Source: JAHHLP01 sp041609895 (GTDB lineage: Bacteria; Bacteroidota; Rhodothermia; Rhodothermales; JABDKH01). Taken from it: 5,376 bases of DNA. Location: the NCBI GenBank assembly GCA_041609895.1, contig JBFIPX010000224.1:1-5376 (forward strand), in the 5' to 3' direction. The position numbers were made by a program, and so were the translations under genes. The notes below the pieces were generated by a model. That model was not told the DNA's origin. It was given only the letters and a program-made list of their open reading frames with translations, and did not search any database. Below, piece by piece: positions 1 to 5,376 of this stretch (positions are counted from its first letter, which is position 1; every line of letters starts with the position of its first letter).

Positions 1-834
1 CCGCGCAACGTCGACAAAATTGTCGCTGGTAAGCTGGGTACCCACTCCGAAACCGGCGCCGCCGTCGCGGTAGCGGCTGAAGACTGTGAATGGTTCAACG
101 AGGATGTCGCCGATTGTTGCCGCTACGAAACGCATGTCCAATCCGTAACCGGTCACCAATGGTCGACCACTGAGATGCTCGAGATCCGTTACATACGTCG
201 CGCCGATCTCAAGCGATCTCGCCTTCGACTCCCGAGCCCAAAAAAGCGGATGCAACGCCACCCGGCCGCCAACAATCCGATCGATGAGGAAGTTGTCGGT
301 GAACGCCTCGACGGATCCGGCACGTCCACGGTATGCACCCTCTACTGCGATCGTCCTTGCGTCCCATGCGGCCTTCGTGTTGTAAAAGTTCACGAGGTGG
401 CCCGTCCCAAGTCGCTGTCTACTGGTTGCTCCGAGTCGCAGAAACAACCTCGACCCGGGAGGCGCATAGCGAATGTAATCGACAAGCCTTGCGGCGTCAT
501 ACAGGTCGTCAATGTCGGGATCGTATGTTCCGTAGATCCCGGCACGCAGCGTGCCGTCAACTCGAGCTGCAAGAGCCTGTGAGTGCACCTCGCCGGCAAC
601 GTATCCCGCCGTGCGCCACTGTGCACCGATGAGGGAGAGGCCACCCATGATTAGCATCGTGCCGGAGGGACGCCACGGTGAAATTGTCGCGGTTTCAAGG
701 GGATCATCCGCCGAGCCAAAATCCATGGGCTGGCCTCCGGCCGACATGGCGACGAGAGAAGAAATTGCGATAGCGGCGAATGCAGTCTTGACGCACGGGC
801 CCCGCGAATGTCCCCGGGCTGCTGAACCATTCAT
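1..834 (-). CDS. Exported, probable outer-membrane beta-barrel protein (3' end missing)
   Basis: The minus strand is open without a stop from an ATG at 834 to the left edge, giving 278 codons of an incomplete gene. Residues 1-16 carry several Arg/Lys, residues 17-32 form a hydrophobic Ala/Ile/Leu-rich core, and a small-residue stretch near 31-35 (SAGGQ) suits signal-peptidase cleavage, so export is likely. The mature part has many alternating hydrophobic/polar stretches with aromatic residues and glycines (for example RLFLRLGATSRQRLGTGHL at 129-147, TIAVEGAYRG at 161-170 and RIVGGRVALHPLFW at 186-199). This is the look of an outer-membrane beta-barrel. I do not recognise a named family. The ATG at 834 was chosen because it gives a sensible signal peptide; no Shine-Dalgarno sequence is visible, and in-frame Met codons at residues 30 and 37 would destroy the signal. 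It is transcribed divergently from the LON-domain gene. The exported nature is fairly sure, the barrel less so, and the function is unknown. Confidence 0.75.
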   Translation of the reverse strand, partial: MNGSAARGHSRGPCVKTAFAAIAISSLVAMSAGGQPMDFGSADDPLETATISPWRPSGTMLIMGGLSLIGAQWRTAGYVAGEVHSQALAARVDGTLRAGIYGTYDPDIDDLYDAARLVDYIRYAPPGSRLFLRLGATSRQRLGTGHLVNFYNTKAAWDARTIAVEGAYRGRAGSVEAFTDNFLIDRIVGGRVALHPLFWARESKARSLEIGATYVTDLEHLSGRPLVTGYGLDMRFVAATIGDILVEPFTVFSRYRDGGAGFGVGTQLTSDNFVDVAR

Positions 835-916
835 GTCCGGCACCGTCGAAACATCCGCTGCACACCTGTAATTGAACAGCCGCCCAAGCGTCGTCACGTT
901 CTCCAACCTAATACGC
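835..916. other. Divergent intergenic spacer, probable promoter region
   Basis: This short stretch separates the start of the minus-strand envelope gene from the chosen ATG of the LON-domain gene, so promoters for both are expected here or inside the opposing gene. I found no convincing -33/-7 pair of the Bacteroidota type (TTG plus TAnnTTTG), no sigma70-like pair with normal spacing, and no strong hairpin. The plus-strand LON frame stays open back to a TTG at 872. The minus-strand frame also stays open upstream of 834, so slightly longer forms of either protein cannot be excluded. Confidence 0.35.
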
Positions 917-1561
917 ATGGACATTAGCGACCTGCCACTGTTTCCTCTGGAACTGGTTTTGTACCCCGGCGAGGCGACCTCACTACACATCTTTGAGGAG
1001 CGGTACAAGCTGATGGTTCGCGACTGTGTCAGGGAAAAGCGCCCTTTCGGGATCGTCCTGTTCGAGGAAGGTAAAATGGCTGACGTTGGGTGCGAAGCCC
1101 AAATCCGCGAAGTTCTACGCCGGTATCCCGACGGAAGGATGGACATTACCGTCGTGGGTCAGCGAAGGTTTAGGATTGAGCAAGTTATCGACCAGAAAGC
1201 TTACATGCAGTGTGAAGCTACAGTACTGACCGAACCTGACGAGCCGCTCGATTCAGACAGTGTCGAACGGCTGATTACGCAGCACATGAAGCTTCTCGAA
1301 GTTGCAGGGCACGAGGTGCGACCCACGGTATACCAGGATGTGGACCGGCTGTCTTTCTTCATAGGGCGGAACGCCGGGCTCAGCCTGAGGCAACGGCAAG
1401 AGCTCCTTGAACGAGAGAGTGAGAACGCCCGAATCAGTTTTCTTGTTGGCTTCCTCGAGGATTTTATTCCCCAGGTACAACAAATGGAGGAGACACGCAT
1501 CAGGATCCGGTCCAACGGACACTTCAAGGACTTCCCGAAAGGGGAAGAGGGCGTCGATTGA
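917..1561 (+). CDS. Stand-alone LON substrate-binding domain protein
   Basis: This encodes 214 residues that match the N-terminal LON domain (PUA-like beta fold plus a helical part) of ATP-dependent Lon protease, without the AAA+ or Ser/Lys peptidase domains. Visible family signatures are LPLFPLELVLYPGE at residues 6-19, LHIFEERYKLMV at 23-34, FGIVLFEE at 44-51, VGCEAQI at 57-63 and DGRMDITVVGQRRFRI at 72-87. Residues 112-190 form the helical second half, ending in a charged tail. About 200 residues is normal for such single-domain proteins in many bacteria; their role is not firmly established, though substrate or partner recognition is the usual guess. The open frame extends to a TTG at 872, but the ATG at 917 is preferred because the family usually begins just before the LPLFPL motif. 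No Shine-Dalgarno sequence precedes it. It is the first gene of a same-strand cluster, 60 bp before the MBL hydrolase, so co-transcription is likely. Confidence 0.88.
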   Translation: MDISDLPLFPLELVLYPGEATSLHIFEERYKLMVRDCVREKRPFGIVLFEEGKMADVGCEAQIREVLRRYPDGRMDITVVGQRRFRIEQVIDQKAYMQCEATVLTEPDEPLDSDSVERLITQHMKLLEVAGHEVRPTVYQDVDRLSFFIGRNAGLSLRQRQELLERESENARISFLVGFLEDFIPQVQQMEETRIRIRSNGHFKDFPKGEEGVD

Positions 1562-1621
1562 ATAACGTCCGCATCGCAAACGCGGATCTGATCTTGTCCG
1601 AAAGCAGTCGAAGGCCATAGA

Positions 1622-2476
1622 ATGACGAGAATAGGACCTTACTCCCTGTACACCGTCGAAACGGGTCGTTTCGGCCTCGATGGTGGCGCTATGTTCGGCG
1701 TCGTGCCAAAGCCGCTGTGGAACCGGCGAATTCCGGCAGACGACCGCAATCGTATCCCTCTTGCGATGCGTTGCTTGTTATTGGAAGACGGGGATCGTCT
1801 GATCCTTATTGACAACGGAATTGGCGACAAGTTCGACGACAAGTTCTCAGATATCTACAATGTTTCTTTCAGCGGTTCGAGCCTGAACCAATCCATGGCA
1901 GATCTCGGTTTTGGATTGGATGATGTGACCGACGTTGTTATCACGCACTTGCACTTCGATCATTGCGGCGGTAGTACTATAAGAACGCCAGGTGGCTTGG
2001 TCGTCGCATTTCCCAATGCGCGTTTTCATGTCCAGCTCAAACATTGGGCGGCGGCCAACGCACCAAACATGCGGGAAAGGGCGTCTTTTCTTCGCGAGAA
2101 TATCGAACCGCTTGCGGAGTCAGGCCAGCTCTCTTTCGTCGAGGGCGACGACGAAATATTTCCGGGCGTGTCGGCCATCACCGTTGATGGTCATACGGAT
2201 CATATGCAGCTGGTGAAGATATCAGACGAGGAGACAACACTCGTGTTTGCTGCTGATCTCCTTCCGACCCGATTCCATCTTGCACCGGCGTGGACCATGG
2301 CATACGACATCCGACCACTGGTTTCAATGGAGGAGAAGGGCCGGTTTCTGCAGAGCGCTGTTGACAACAAATGGCATCTCTTCTTCGAGCACGATCCGGA
2401 GGTAGAGGTCGCGTCGGTTGCAGTTGGCGACAAGGGTCCCGAAGTTGTCGATTCGCGAATCCTGAAGGAGCTATGA
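1622..2476 (+). CDS. MBL-fold metallo-hydrolase (AHL-lactonase-like ligand pattern)
   Basis: This 284-residue protein belongs to the metallo-beta-lactamase superfamily. The metal-binding signature THLHFDHCGG sits at residues 108-117, giving ligands His109, His111, Asp113 and His114. The remaining expected ligands are His191 in DGHTDHM, Asp212 in FAADLLP and His257 in FFEHDP. A complete seven-ligand set suggests a two-metal, catalytically competent hydrolase. Ligand spacings (roughly 82, 21 and 45 residues) resemble those of N-acyl-homoserine-lactonase-type members, but the superfamily also covers many other esters and lactones, so the substrate is unknown. The N-terminus, with GRFGLDGGAMFGVVPKPLW at 15-33, is typical of a common Bacteroidota subfamily. 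No signal peptide is seen, so it is probably cytoplasmic. The ATG at 1622 is preceded by AAGG seven bases upstream. The gene ends in an ATGA overlap with the following DHp gene, implying translational coupling. Family assignment is very secure; the specific reaction is not. Confidence 0.92.
   Translation: MTRIGPYSLYTVETGRFGLDGGAMFGVVPKPLWNRRIPADDRNRIPLAMRCLLLEDGDRLILIDNGIGDKFDDKFSDIYNVSFSGSSLNQSMADLGFGLDDVTDVVITHLHFDHCGGSTIRTPGGLVVAFPNARFHVQLKHWAAANAPNMRERASFLRENIEPLAESGQLSFVEGDDEIFPGVSAITVDGHTDHMQLVKISDEETTLVFAADLLPTRFHLAPAWTMAYDIRPLVSMEEKGRFLQSAVDNKWHLFFEHDPEVEVASVAVGDKGPEVVDSRILKEL
2465..2476 (+). promoter_or_regulatory. Stop/start overlap with embedded Shine-Dalgarno
   Basis: AAGGAG at 2465-2470 lies inside the last codons of the MBL gene, directly before the ATGA (2473-2476) in which the MBL stop and DHp start overlap. 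The full AAGGAG leaves only two bases to the ATG, closer than usual, so the AAGG core (four-base gap) or reinitiation by ribosomes finishing the MBL gene may matter more. This arrangement decides the DHp start at 2473 over an ATG at 2371 that would overlap the MBL gene by about 100 bases. Confidence 0.6.
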
Positions 2477-2769
2477 GTAAGCAAATTCAAGCGGACCCAG
2501 CCGCGGCGGACCAATCGGCAGCGGGTGAAGAGGTCGACGTGGCACTGCTACGACGGATGATTGTCGCCGTCGTCCATGATCTCAACAATCCGTTGTCCAT
2601 CATTGCAGGCAACGCCCAGCTGCTGACAGAGATCGTCGCGTCGACAGACGCTGGCGAAGAGATCAGAGAGCCAGTGAGAGACATCGAGCGCGCGGTGGAG
2701 GAGATCACGATGCAGCTCGAACGATTGTCAATGTTAACTCGGCCTTCAAACGGCCCGTCGGCTGAGTGA
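2473..2769 (+). CDS. Stand-alone histidine-kinase DHp/HisKA-domain protein, no ATPase domain
   Basis: This is a 98-residue protein. Residues 1-21 are a polar Ala/Gln/Asp/Glu-rich tail. Residues 22-56 form the first helix, with the H-box VVHDLNNPLSIIAGNAQLL (34-52) and the phospho-acceptor His35 followed by the Asp-Leu-Asn-Asn-Pro typical of HisKA kinases. Residues 62-88 form the second helix (EIREPVRDIERAVEEITMQL and onward), completing the dimerisation hairpin. The protein stops right after this hairpin. There is no HATPase_c domain, transmembrane segment, sensor or receiver domain, so it cannot phosphorylate itself. It could be a dimerising phospho-transfer partner trans-phosphorylated by another kinase, a binding partner for a response regulator, or a kinase remnant. 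The downstream 340 bp was read in the three forward frames close to the stop and shows no N- or G-box remnant, which argues against a simple frameshift. It overlaps the MBL gene by ATGA, so the two are probably made together. Domain identity is sure; function is open. Confidence 0.85.
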   Translation: MSKQIQADPAAADQSAAGEEVDVALLRRMIVAVVHDLNNPLSIIAGNAQLLTEIVASTDAGEEIREPVRDIERAVEEITMQLERLSMLTRPSNGPSAE

Positions 2770-2885
2770 GCAGGATTATTGTTTGGGGGGTCGCCTTTGT
2801 CCAGTTCGGATCCGATTTCCCCGAAGCTTGAATTGCTAAGTAGTTACGCCGATTTACCCGATAGGTATGGAACACAGACGCATCT

Positions 2886-2930
2886 TGTTTGATTGATAGA
2901 CTCGGTCGCGGCGGTCCCTATCGTCAAATA
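2886..2930. repeat. Imperfect inverted repeat, possible hairpin
   Basis: The left arm (2886-2899, core TTTGA then GATAG) can pair with the right arm (2918-2930, core CTATC then TCAAA). It gives about 13 paired positions counting two G-T wobbles, with one unpaired T at 2893 and an 18-base GC-rich loop. It lies about 120 bp after the DHp stop. No T-run follows, so it is a poor match to an intrinsic terminator. It could be a weak terminator, a protein-binding site upstream of porU, or chance. A repeated TTGATTG (2889-2895 and 2931-2937) overlaps one arm and follows the other. Confidence 0.45.
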
Positions 2931-2934
2931 TTGA

Positions 2935-2965
2935 TTGTTCGCGATTTCGGACGGGCTTATTTTCG
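2935..2965 (+). promoter_or_regulatory. Weak Bacteroidota-type promoter candidate for porU
   Basis: TTG at 2935-2937 and TATTTTCG at 2958-2965 are separated by 20 bases. The second element differs at one position from the TAnnTTTG consensus of the primary sigma factor in Bacteroidota, and the spacing fits the usual -33/-7 arrangement. Transcription would begin near 2970-2975 and leave a leader of about 140 bases before the TTG at 3114. The match is short and could be coincidental. Confidence 0.25.
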
Positions 2966-3029
2966 TTTTCTCGCGTTGTCCCGCACACAATAATCGACGG
3001 CTTATAGCACAATCTGCTACGAACTAGCA

Positions 3030-3044
3030 CTGTTCACGTAACAG
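3030..3044. repeat. Short inverted repeat, possible operator
   Basis: CTGTT and AACAG are perfect five-base inverted arms around CACGT. The element lies downstream of the promoter candidate and about 70 bp before the chosen porU start, and it includes the TAA that closes the porU frame upstream. The size is compatible with a dimeric regulator site, but five-base arms also arise often by chance. Confidence 0.2.
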
Positions 3045-3113
3045 ACAAACAGCTCGTTGCTGAGTTTGCAGCAGATAAAGCCGTTCGAGTTCTCGATCGA
3101 TTACGACCACTTT

Positions 3114-5376
3114 TTGCGGGCGTTCGCGTCTTCGTGGCTATCAATCCGGCCCGGCGTTGCGCTGTCAATCGCGCTCTTTCTGATACCGGCCGTGCAAACA
3201 TCCCGCGCACAGGTCGTTTCTACGTCGACGAGAGCAAGTGAAGGGGGTGTACTTGTGACGTTCGATGTCCGGTGGTCCGCATCGCTGGCCGCTACTCTTG
3301 ATTCGGCAGGGGTGAAGTCCCTCGGCCCTCAACTTGTCCGGGCGCTAACGGGCGGAGAGTTCGTTGTTTCTGAGACCGTAAGTCTTCCGTCAGGTGGTTC
3401 CGCGACTGTGGTCGCGTCCAGCTATGACGTGGCGCAGGTCGACGGCAGCAAGGCGTCGAAGGACCTGATTTCGCGGTTGTCCGGACCCGTTGCCACGCTG
3501 GAGGGAGTCGGTTGGATGAGACGCCGTCGTGTTGGCAACGTTACCGTACGATTGGTAACCTACGATTCCGAATCACGCGAGCTACGAAGGTATCGCAGCG
3601 TGACGGTTCGCGTCCGCGGAGGAGAGGTCGAATATGCAAAGCAACTAGCGGCGTCCGGCATCTTTTCTAACCCGCACCTCGGGGTCGATCGAAGCGTGTT
3701 GGCGGACGGCCGCATTTTCAAGTTGCCGATTGCCGCCGCAGGTGTTTTCAAGATTGATCGTGCCTTCATCGACGGTCTCGGCCTTGACCCTGACGCAGTC
3801 GATCCGGGAGCTGTCCAGGTGTTCGGAAACGGGGGCGAACCGCTTCCCGCACTCAATTCCGCCCCACGTTCCGCTGACCTTGAACCACGACCGACGCGCG
3901 TAGTTGGGGGCGGCGATGGCAGTTTCGCCAGTTCTGATGCAGTCTATTTCTACGCCAAGGGTCCGTCAGGTTGGAAGTACAACGATGACGCGCAGTCATG
4001 GGAACACTACGTACATCCATTTTCAACCCGCAACTTCGTCTTCATCAAGGTTGGCGGTGGATCGGCCACGGAGGTGCGCCAGGTAGGTTTTCCGTCGTTG
4101 CCCTCGCCAACGGTCAGGTCGACTGTAACGGGAAGACATTTTGTAGACGCTGACGTCTTTGTTTGGAGTAAGGAGCATGGTTCAGGTCATACGTGGGTAA
4201 GCAACCCGATTCAGTCCGGAGGACGCTACGACATCATGACGGCGGTTGTTCTCCCGGGTTTCTCTGGTGGAGATGCGACGCTATCCGCGAACGTCGCCAT
4301 CAAGTCAAATCCTACGGCTACCGTAGAGCTTTCCTGGGGCGCCCAATCAGTAGGATCGTTGCGCGCCACCCAGGTAATCAGTCCGGGCGCAGAGCAGCCG
4401 ACGGCGGCTCCATCCACAGGCACCTTTGCGCTGCAGGCACCCCCCGGACCCGCAACCGTGTCCATGACATTGCTTCCACAGTCGGGTGATCCGCAGGCGG
4501 CCCTCGATTGGCTTCGTATCGAGTACGAGCAGTCACTAACAGCCACAGACGGGATACTGCGATTCGTGGCACCGGCGCGGGCATCGGGGCCCCACGAGTT
4601 CAGGTTGTCGGGATTTGGCCAGGCGCCGGTCGTTTGGGACGTAACCGACGTCGCCAATATTTCTCGACTGGCCACCGAGCCTCGCGGAGCGTCGTACGCG
4701 GTTCAAGTGGATCTCAACGACGCGACACTTCCGCGCGAGTTCATCGCGTTCAACCTTGCGTCGGCTCGACTTCTTGAGCCGGATCTGGCATCCGAGGTCG
4801 CCAATCAGAATCTTCACGGCCTGGCCGGATATCCGAAGTTTGTAATCGTCGCGCCACGGGTGTTCGGCGAGCTTGCGTCCGAACTTGCTGACAAGCGCAG
4901 ACGCGAAGGTCTCGAAACTCAGGTCGTGACCGTGGAACAGATCTACAATGAGTTTTCCGGCGGGCTACCAGACATGCGCGCCGTTCGAGACTACCTCAAG
5001 TTCCTTTACGATCGAGCTTCCTCAGAAAACGATCTGCTCAAGTACGCACTATTGTTTGGAGACGGACACTTCGATTTTCGTGCATTGCGCGCCAACGTGG
5101 GACAGTCGCCCAATCTGGTTTTTCCCTACGAGACCTCTGAGACCTATCACCCTGACCGCAGCTTTACTTCAGACGATTATTTTGGACTGCTCGATGACGA
5201 CGAAGGCGAATGGGTTTACCGAGGCTTCGGATTTACCTCTAGCGAACGTGTAGATATCGGTGTCGGGCGTCTTCCGGCGAAGACGATTGCAGAGGCGCGG
5301 ACGATGCTCGACAAAATTCGGCTGTACGAATCGGTCGAGTCGCAGGGCGCGTGGCGTGGCCTCTACACCTTTGTAG
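3114..5376 (+). CDS. porU: Type IX secretion system sortase PorU, gingipain-like C25 family (3' end missing)
   Basis: The frame is open to the right edge, giving 754 codons. PorU is a cell-surface C25 cysteine-peptidase-like sortase that removes the C-terminal signal of T9SS cargo and helps attach cargo to the surface. Residues 1-32 form a signal peptide (Arg2, Arg12, hydrophobic core VALSIALFLIPAV at 15-27, probable cleavage after SRA). The PorU-type N-terminal region follows, with KLPIAAAGVFKIDRAF starting at 203, VFGNGGEPLP at 236-245, DGSFASSDAVYFYAKG at 268-283 and an HYVHPFSTRNFVFIKVGG stretch. The C25 peptidase domain starts near 574 (PKFVIVAP), with LLFGDGHFDFR around 647-657, SDDYFGLLDDDEGEW at 686-700 and DIGVGRLPAKTIAEA at 714-728. 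The catalytic His and Cys of this family normally follow these motifs and would lie outside the window. Family members usually exceed 1,000 residues, so roughly a third is missing. There is no in-frame ATG before 3516. The TTG at 3114 is preferred because it gives a clean signal peptide; TTG at 3057 or 3066 are alternatives. No Shine-Dalgarno sequence is visible. Confidence 0.87.
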   Translation, partial: MRAFASSWLSIRPGVALSIALFLIPAVQTSRAQVVSTSTRASEGGVLVTFDVRWSASLAATLDSAGVKSLGPQLVRALTGGEFVVSETVSLPSGGSATVVASSYDVAQVDGSKASKDLISRLSGPVATLEGVGWMRRRRVGNVTVRLVTYDSESRELRRYRSVTVRVRGGEVEYAKQLAASGIFSNPHLGVDRSVLADGRIFKLPIAAAGVFKIDRAFIDGLGLDPDAVDPGAVQVFGNGGEPLPALNSAPRSADLEPRPTRVVGGGDGSFASSDAVYFYAKGPSGWKYNDDAQSWEHYVHPFSTRNFVFIKVGGGSATEVRQVGFPSLPSPTVRSTVTGRHFVDADVFVWSKEHGSGHTWVSNPIQSGGRYDIMTAVVLPGFSGGDATLSANVAIKSNPTATVELSWGAQSVGSLRATQVISPGAEQPTAAPSTGTFALQAPPGPATVSMTLLPQSGDPQAALDWLRIEYEQSLTATDGILRFVAPARASGPHEFRLSGFGQAPVVWDVTDVANISRLATEPRGASYAVQVDLNDATLPREFIAFNLASARLLEPDLASEVANQNLHGLAGYPKFVIVAPRVFGELASELADKRRREGLETQVVTVEQIYNEFSGGLPDMRAVRDYLKFLYDRASSENDLLKYALLFGDGHFDFRALRANVGQSPNLVFPYETSETYHPDRSFTSDDYFGLLDDDEGEWVYRGFGFTSSERVDIGVGRLPAKTIAEARTMLDKIRLYESVESQGAWRGLYTFV

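Larger units (their letters stand above)
2770..3113. other. Non-coding region between the DHp gene and porU
   Basis: About 344 bp lacks a credible gene. It is visibly more AT-rich in places than the flanking genes and is broken by stops in the forward frames. Immediately after the DHp stop comes a run of six G (2785-2790) and a perfect 10-bp palindrome TCGGATCCGA (2806-2815). An imperfect inverted repeat (2886-2930), a weak promoter candidate (2935-2965), a five-base-arm inverted repeat (3030-3044) and a small hairpin (arms 3058-3062 and 3069-3073, six-base loop) follow. The porU frame opens after a TAA at 3039-3041, so its first codons could start inside the right end of this stretch. No classical intrinsic terminator with a T-run was found for the upstream cluster, and no tRNA was recognised. 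Confidence 0.6.

Noticed and set aside
175..871. Plus-strand and alternative minus-strand open frames of about 80-135 codons at 175-582, 333-632, 390-644 and 551-871
   Set aside because: They overlap the long minus-strand frame 834-1, whose translation has a signal peptide and structured strand pattern. The competing translations are Arg/Cys/Pro-rich without any recognisable domain, as expected for shadow frames.
1568..1586. Hairpin TCCGC/GCGGA between the LON and MBL genes as a terminator
   Set aside because: There are only five paired bases with a nine-base loop and no T-run, in a 60-bp gap between genes on the same strand. It does not support separation of the two transcripts.
2371..2472. 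N-terminal extension of the DHp protein from an upstream ATG
   Set aside because: It would overlap the MBL coding end by about 100 bases and gives an Arg/Gly-rich segment unlike any kinase region. The ATG at 2473 has a Shine-Dalgarno-like sequence and the classical ATGA overlap.
2805..2825. TTCGG/CCGAA stem near the BamHI-like palindrome as a terminator of the upstream cluster
   Set aside because: The stem is only five pairs around an 11-base loop and no T-tract follows; a perfect palindrome in the same place cannot form a normal hairpin loop.
2770..2889. Possible remnant of a HATPase_c domain after the DHp stop
   Set aside because: The same frame stays open for about 40 codons after the TGA, but neither it nor the other forward frames shows an N-box Asn pattern or DxGxG-type G-box, so it is not a frameshifted kinase tail.
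3080..3100. tRNA T-arm-like GTTCGAGTTC
   Set aside because: No flanking T-stem pairing, acceptor stem or other arms could be found, and the bases lie just before the porU signal-peptide codons.
4226..4675. Minus-strand frame of 149 codons
   Set aside because: It lies entirely inside the porU frame, which carries clear family motifs on both sides; the antisense translation resembles no family and is low in structure-like pattern.

Overview
The window looks like chromosomal DNA from a Bacteroidota-type bacterium, most likely a moderately GC-rich Rhodothermia-like or Balneolia-like lineage. The main evidence is a long open frame on the right whose translation matches PorU, the C25-family sortase of the type IX secretion system (T9SS), which is essentially confined to Bacteroidota and close relatives. 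Weak or absent Shine-Dalgarno sequences, and a possible Bacteroidota-style promoter, fit this placement. The exact lineage is inference.

Layout, left to right. (1) Positions 1-834 hold the 5' part of a minus-strand gene for an exported, probably outer-membrane beta-barrel protein that runs off the left edge. (2) A divergent spacer of about 80 bp (835-916) separates it from a plus-strand cluster. (3) The cluster is a stand-alone LON substrate-binding-domain protein (917-1561), an MBL-fold metallo-hydrolase with a complete metal-ligand set (1622-2476), and a 98-residue protein consisting of little more than a histidine-kinase DHp/HisKA domain (2473-2769). The last two genes overlap by the four bases ATGA. 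(4) A non-coding stretch of about 340 bp (2770-3113) follows. It contains an imperfect inverted repeat with about 13 paired positions, a weak Bacteroidota-type promoter candidate and two short inverted repeats. (5) From about 3114 to the right edge runs the N-terminal ~754 codons of porU, with a signal peptide and an inferred TTG start. The window ends shortly before where the C25 catalytic His/Cys pair is expected.

How they may work together: the minus-strand protein and PorU both act at the cell envelope, but nothing here shows that they share a pathway. The LON-domain, MBL and DHp genes look like one transcription unit. The tight MBL-DHp coupling is the least expected arrangement, because the DHp protein keeps its phospho-acceptor histidine yet has no ATP-binding catalytic domain, in frame or in the bases just downstream. 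No mobile element, CRISPR array, tRNA or rRNA was recognised. I see no strong evidence for a wholly new multi-gene system; the stand-alone DHp protein coupled to a hydrolase is the best lead.
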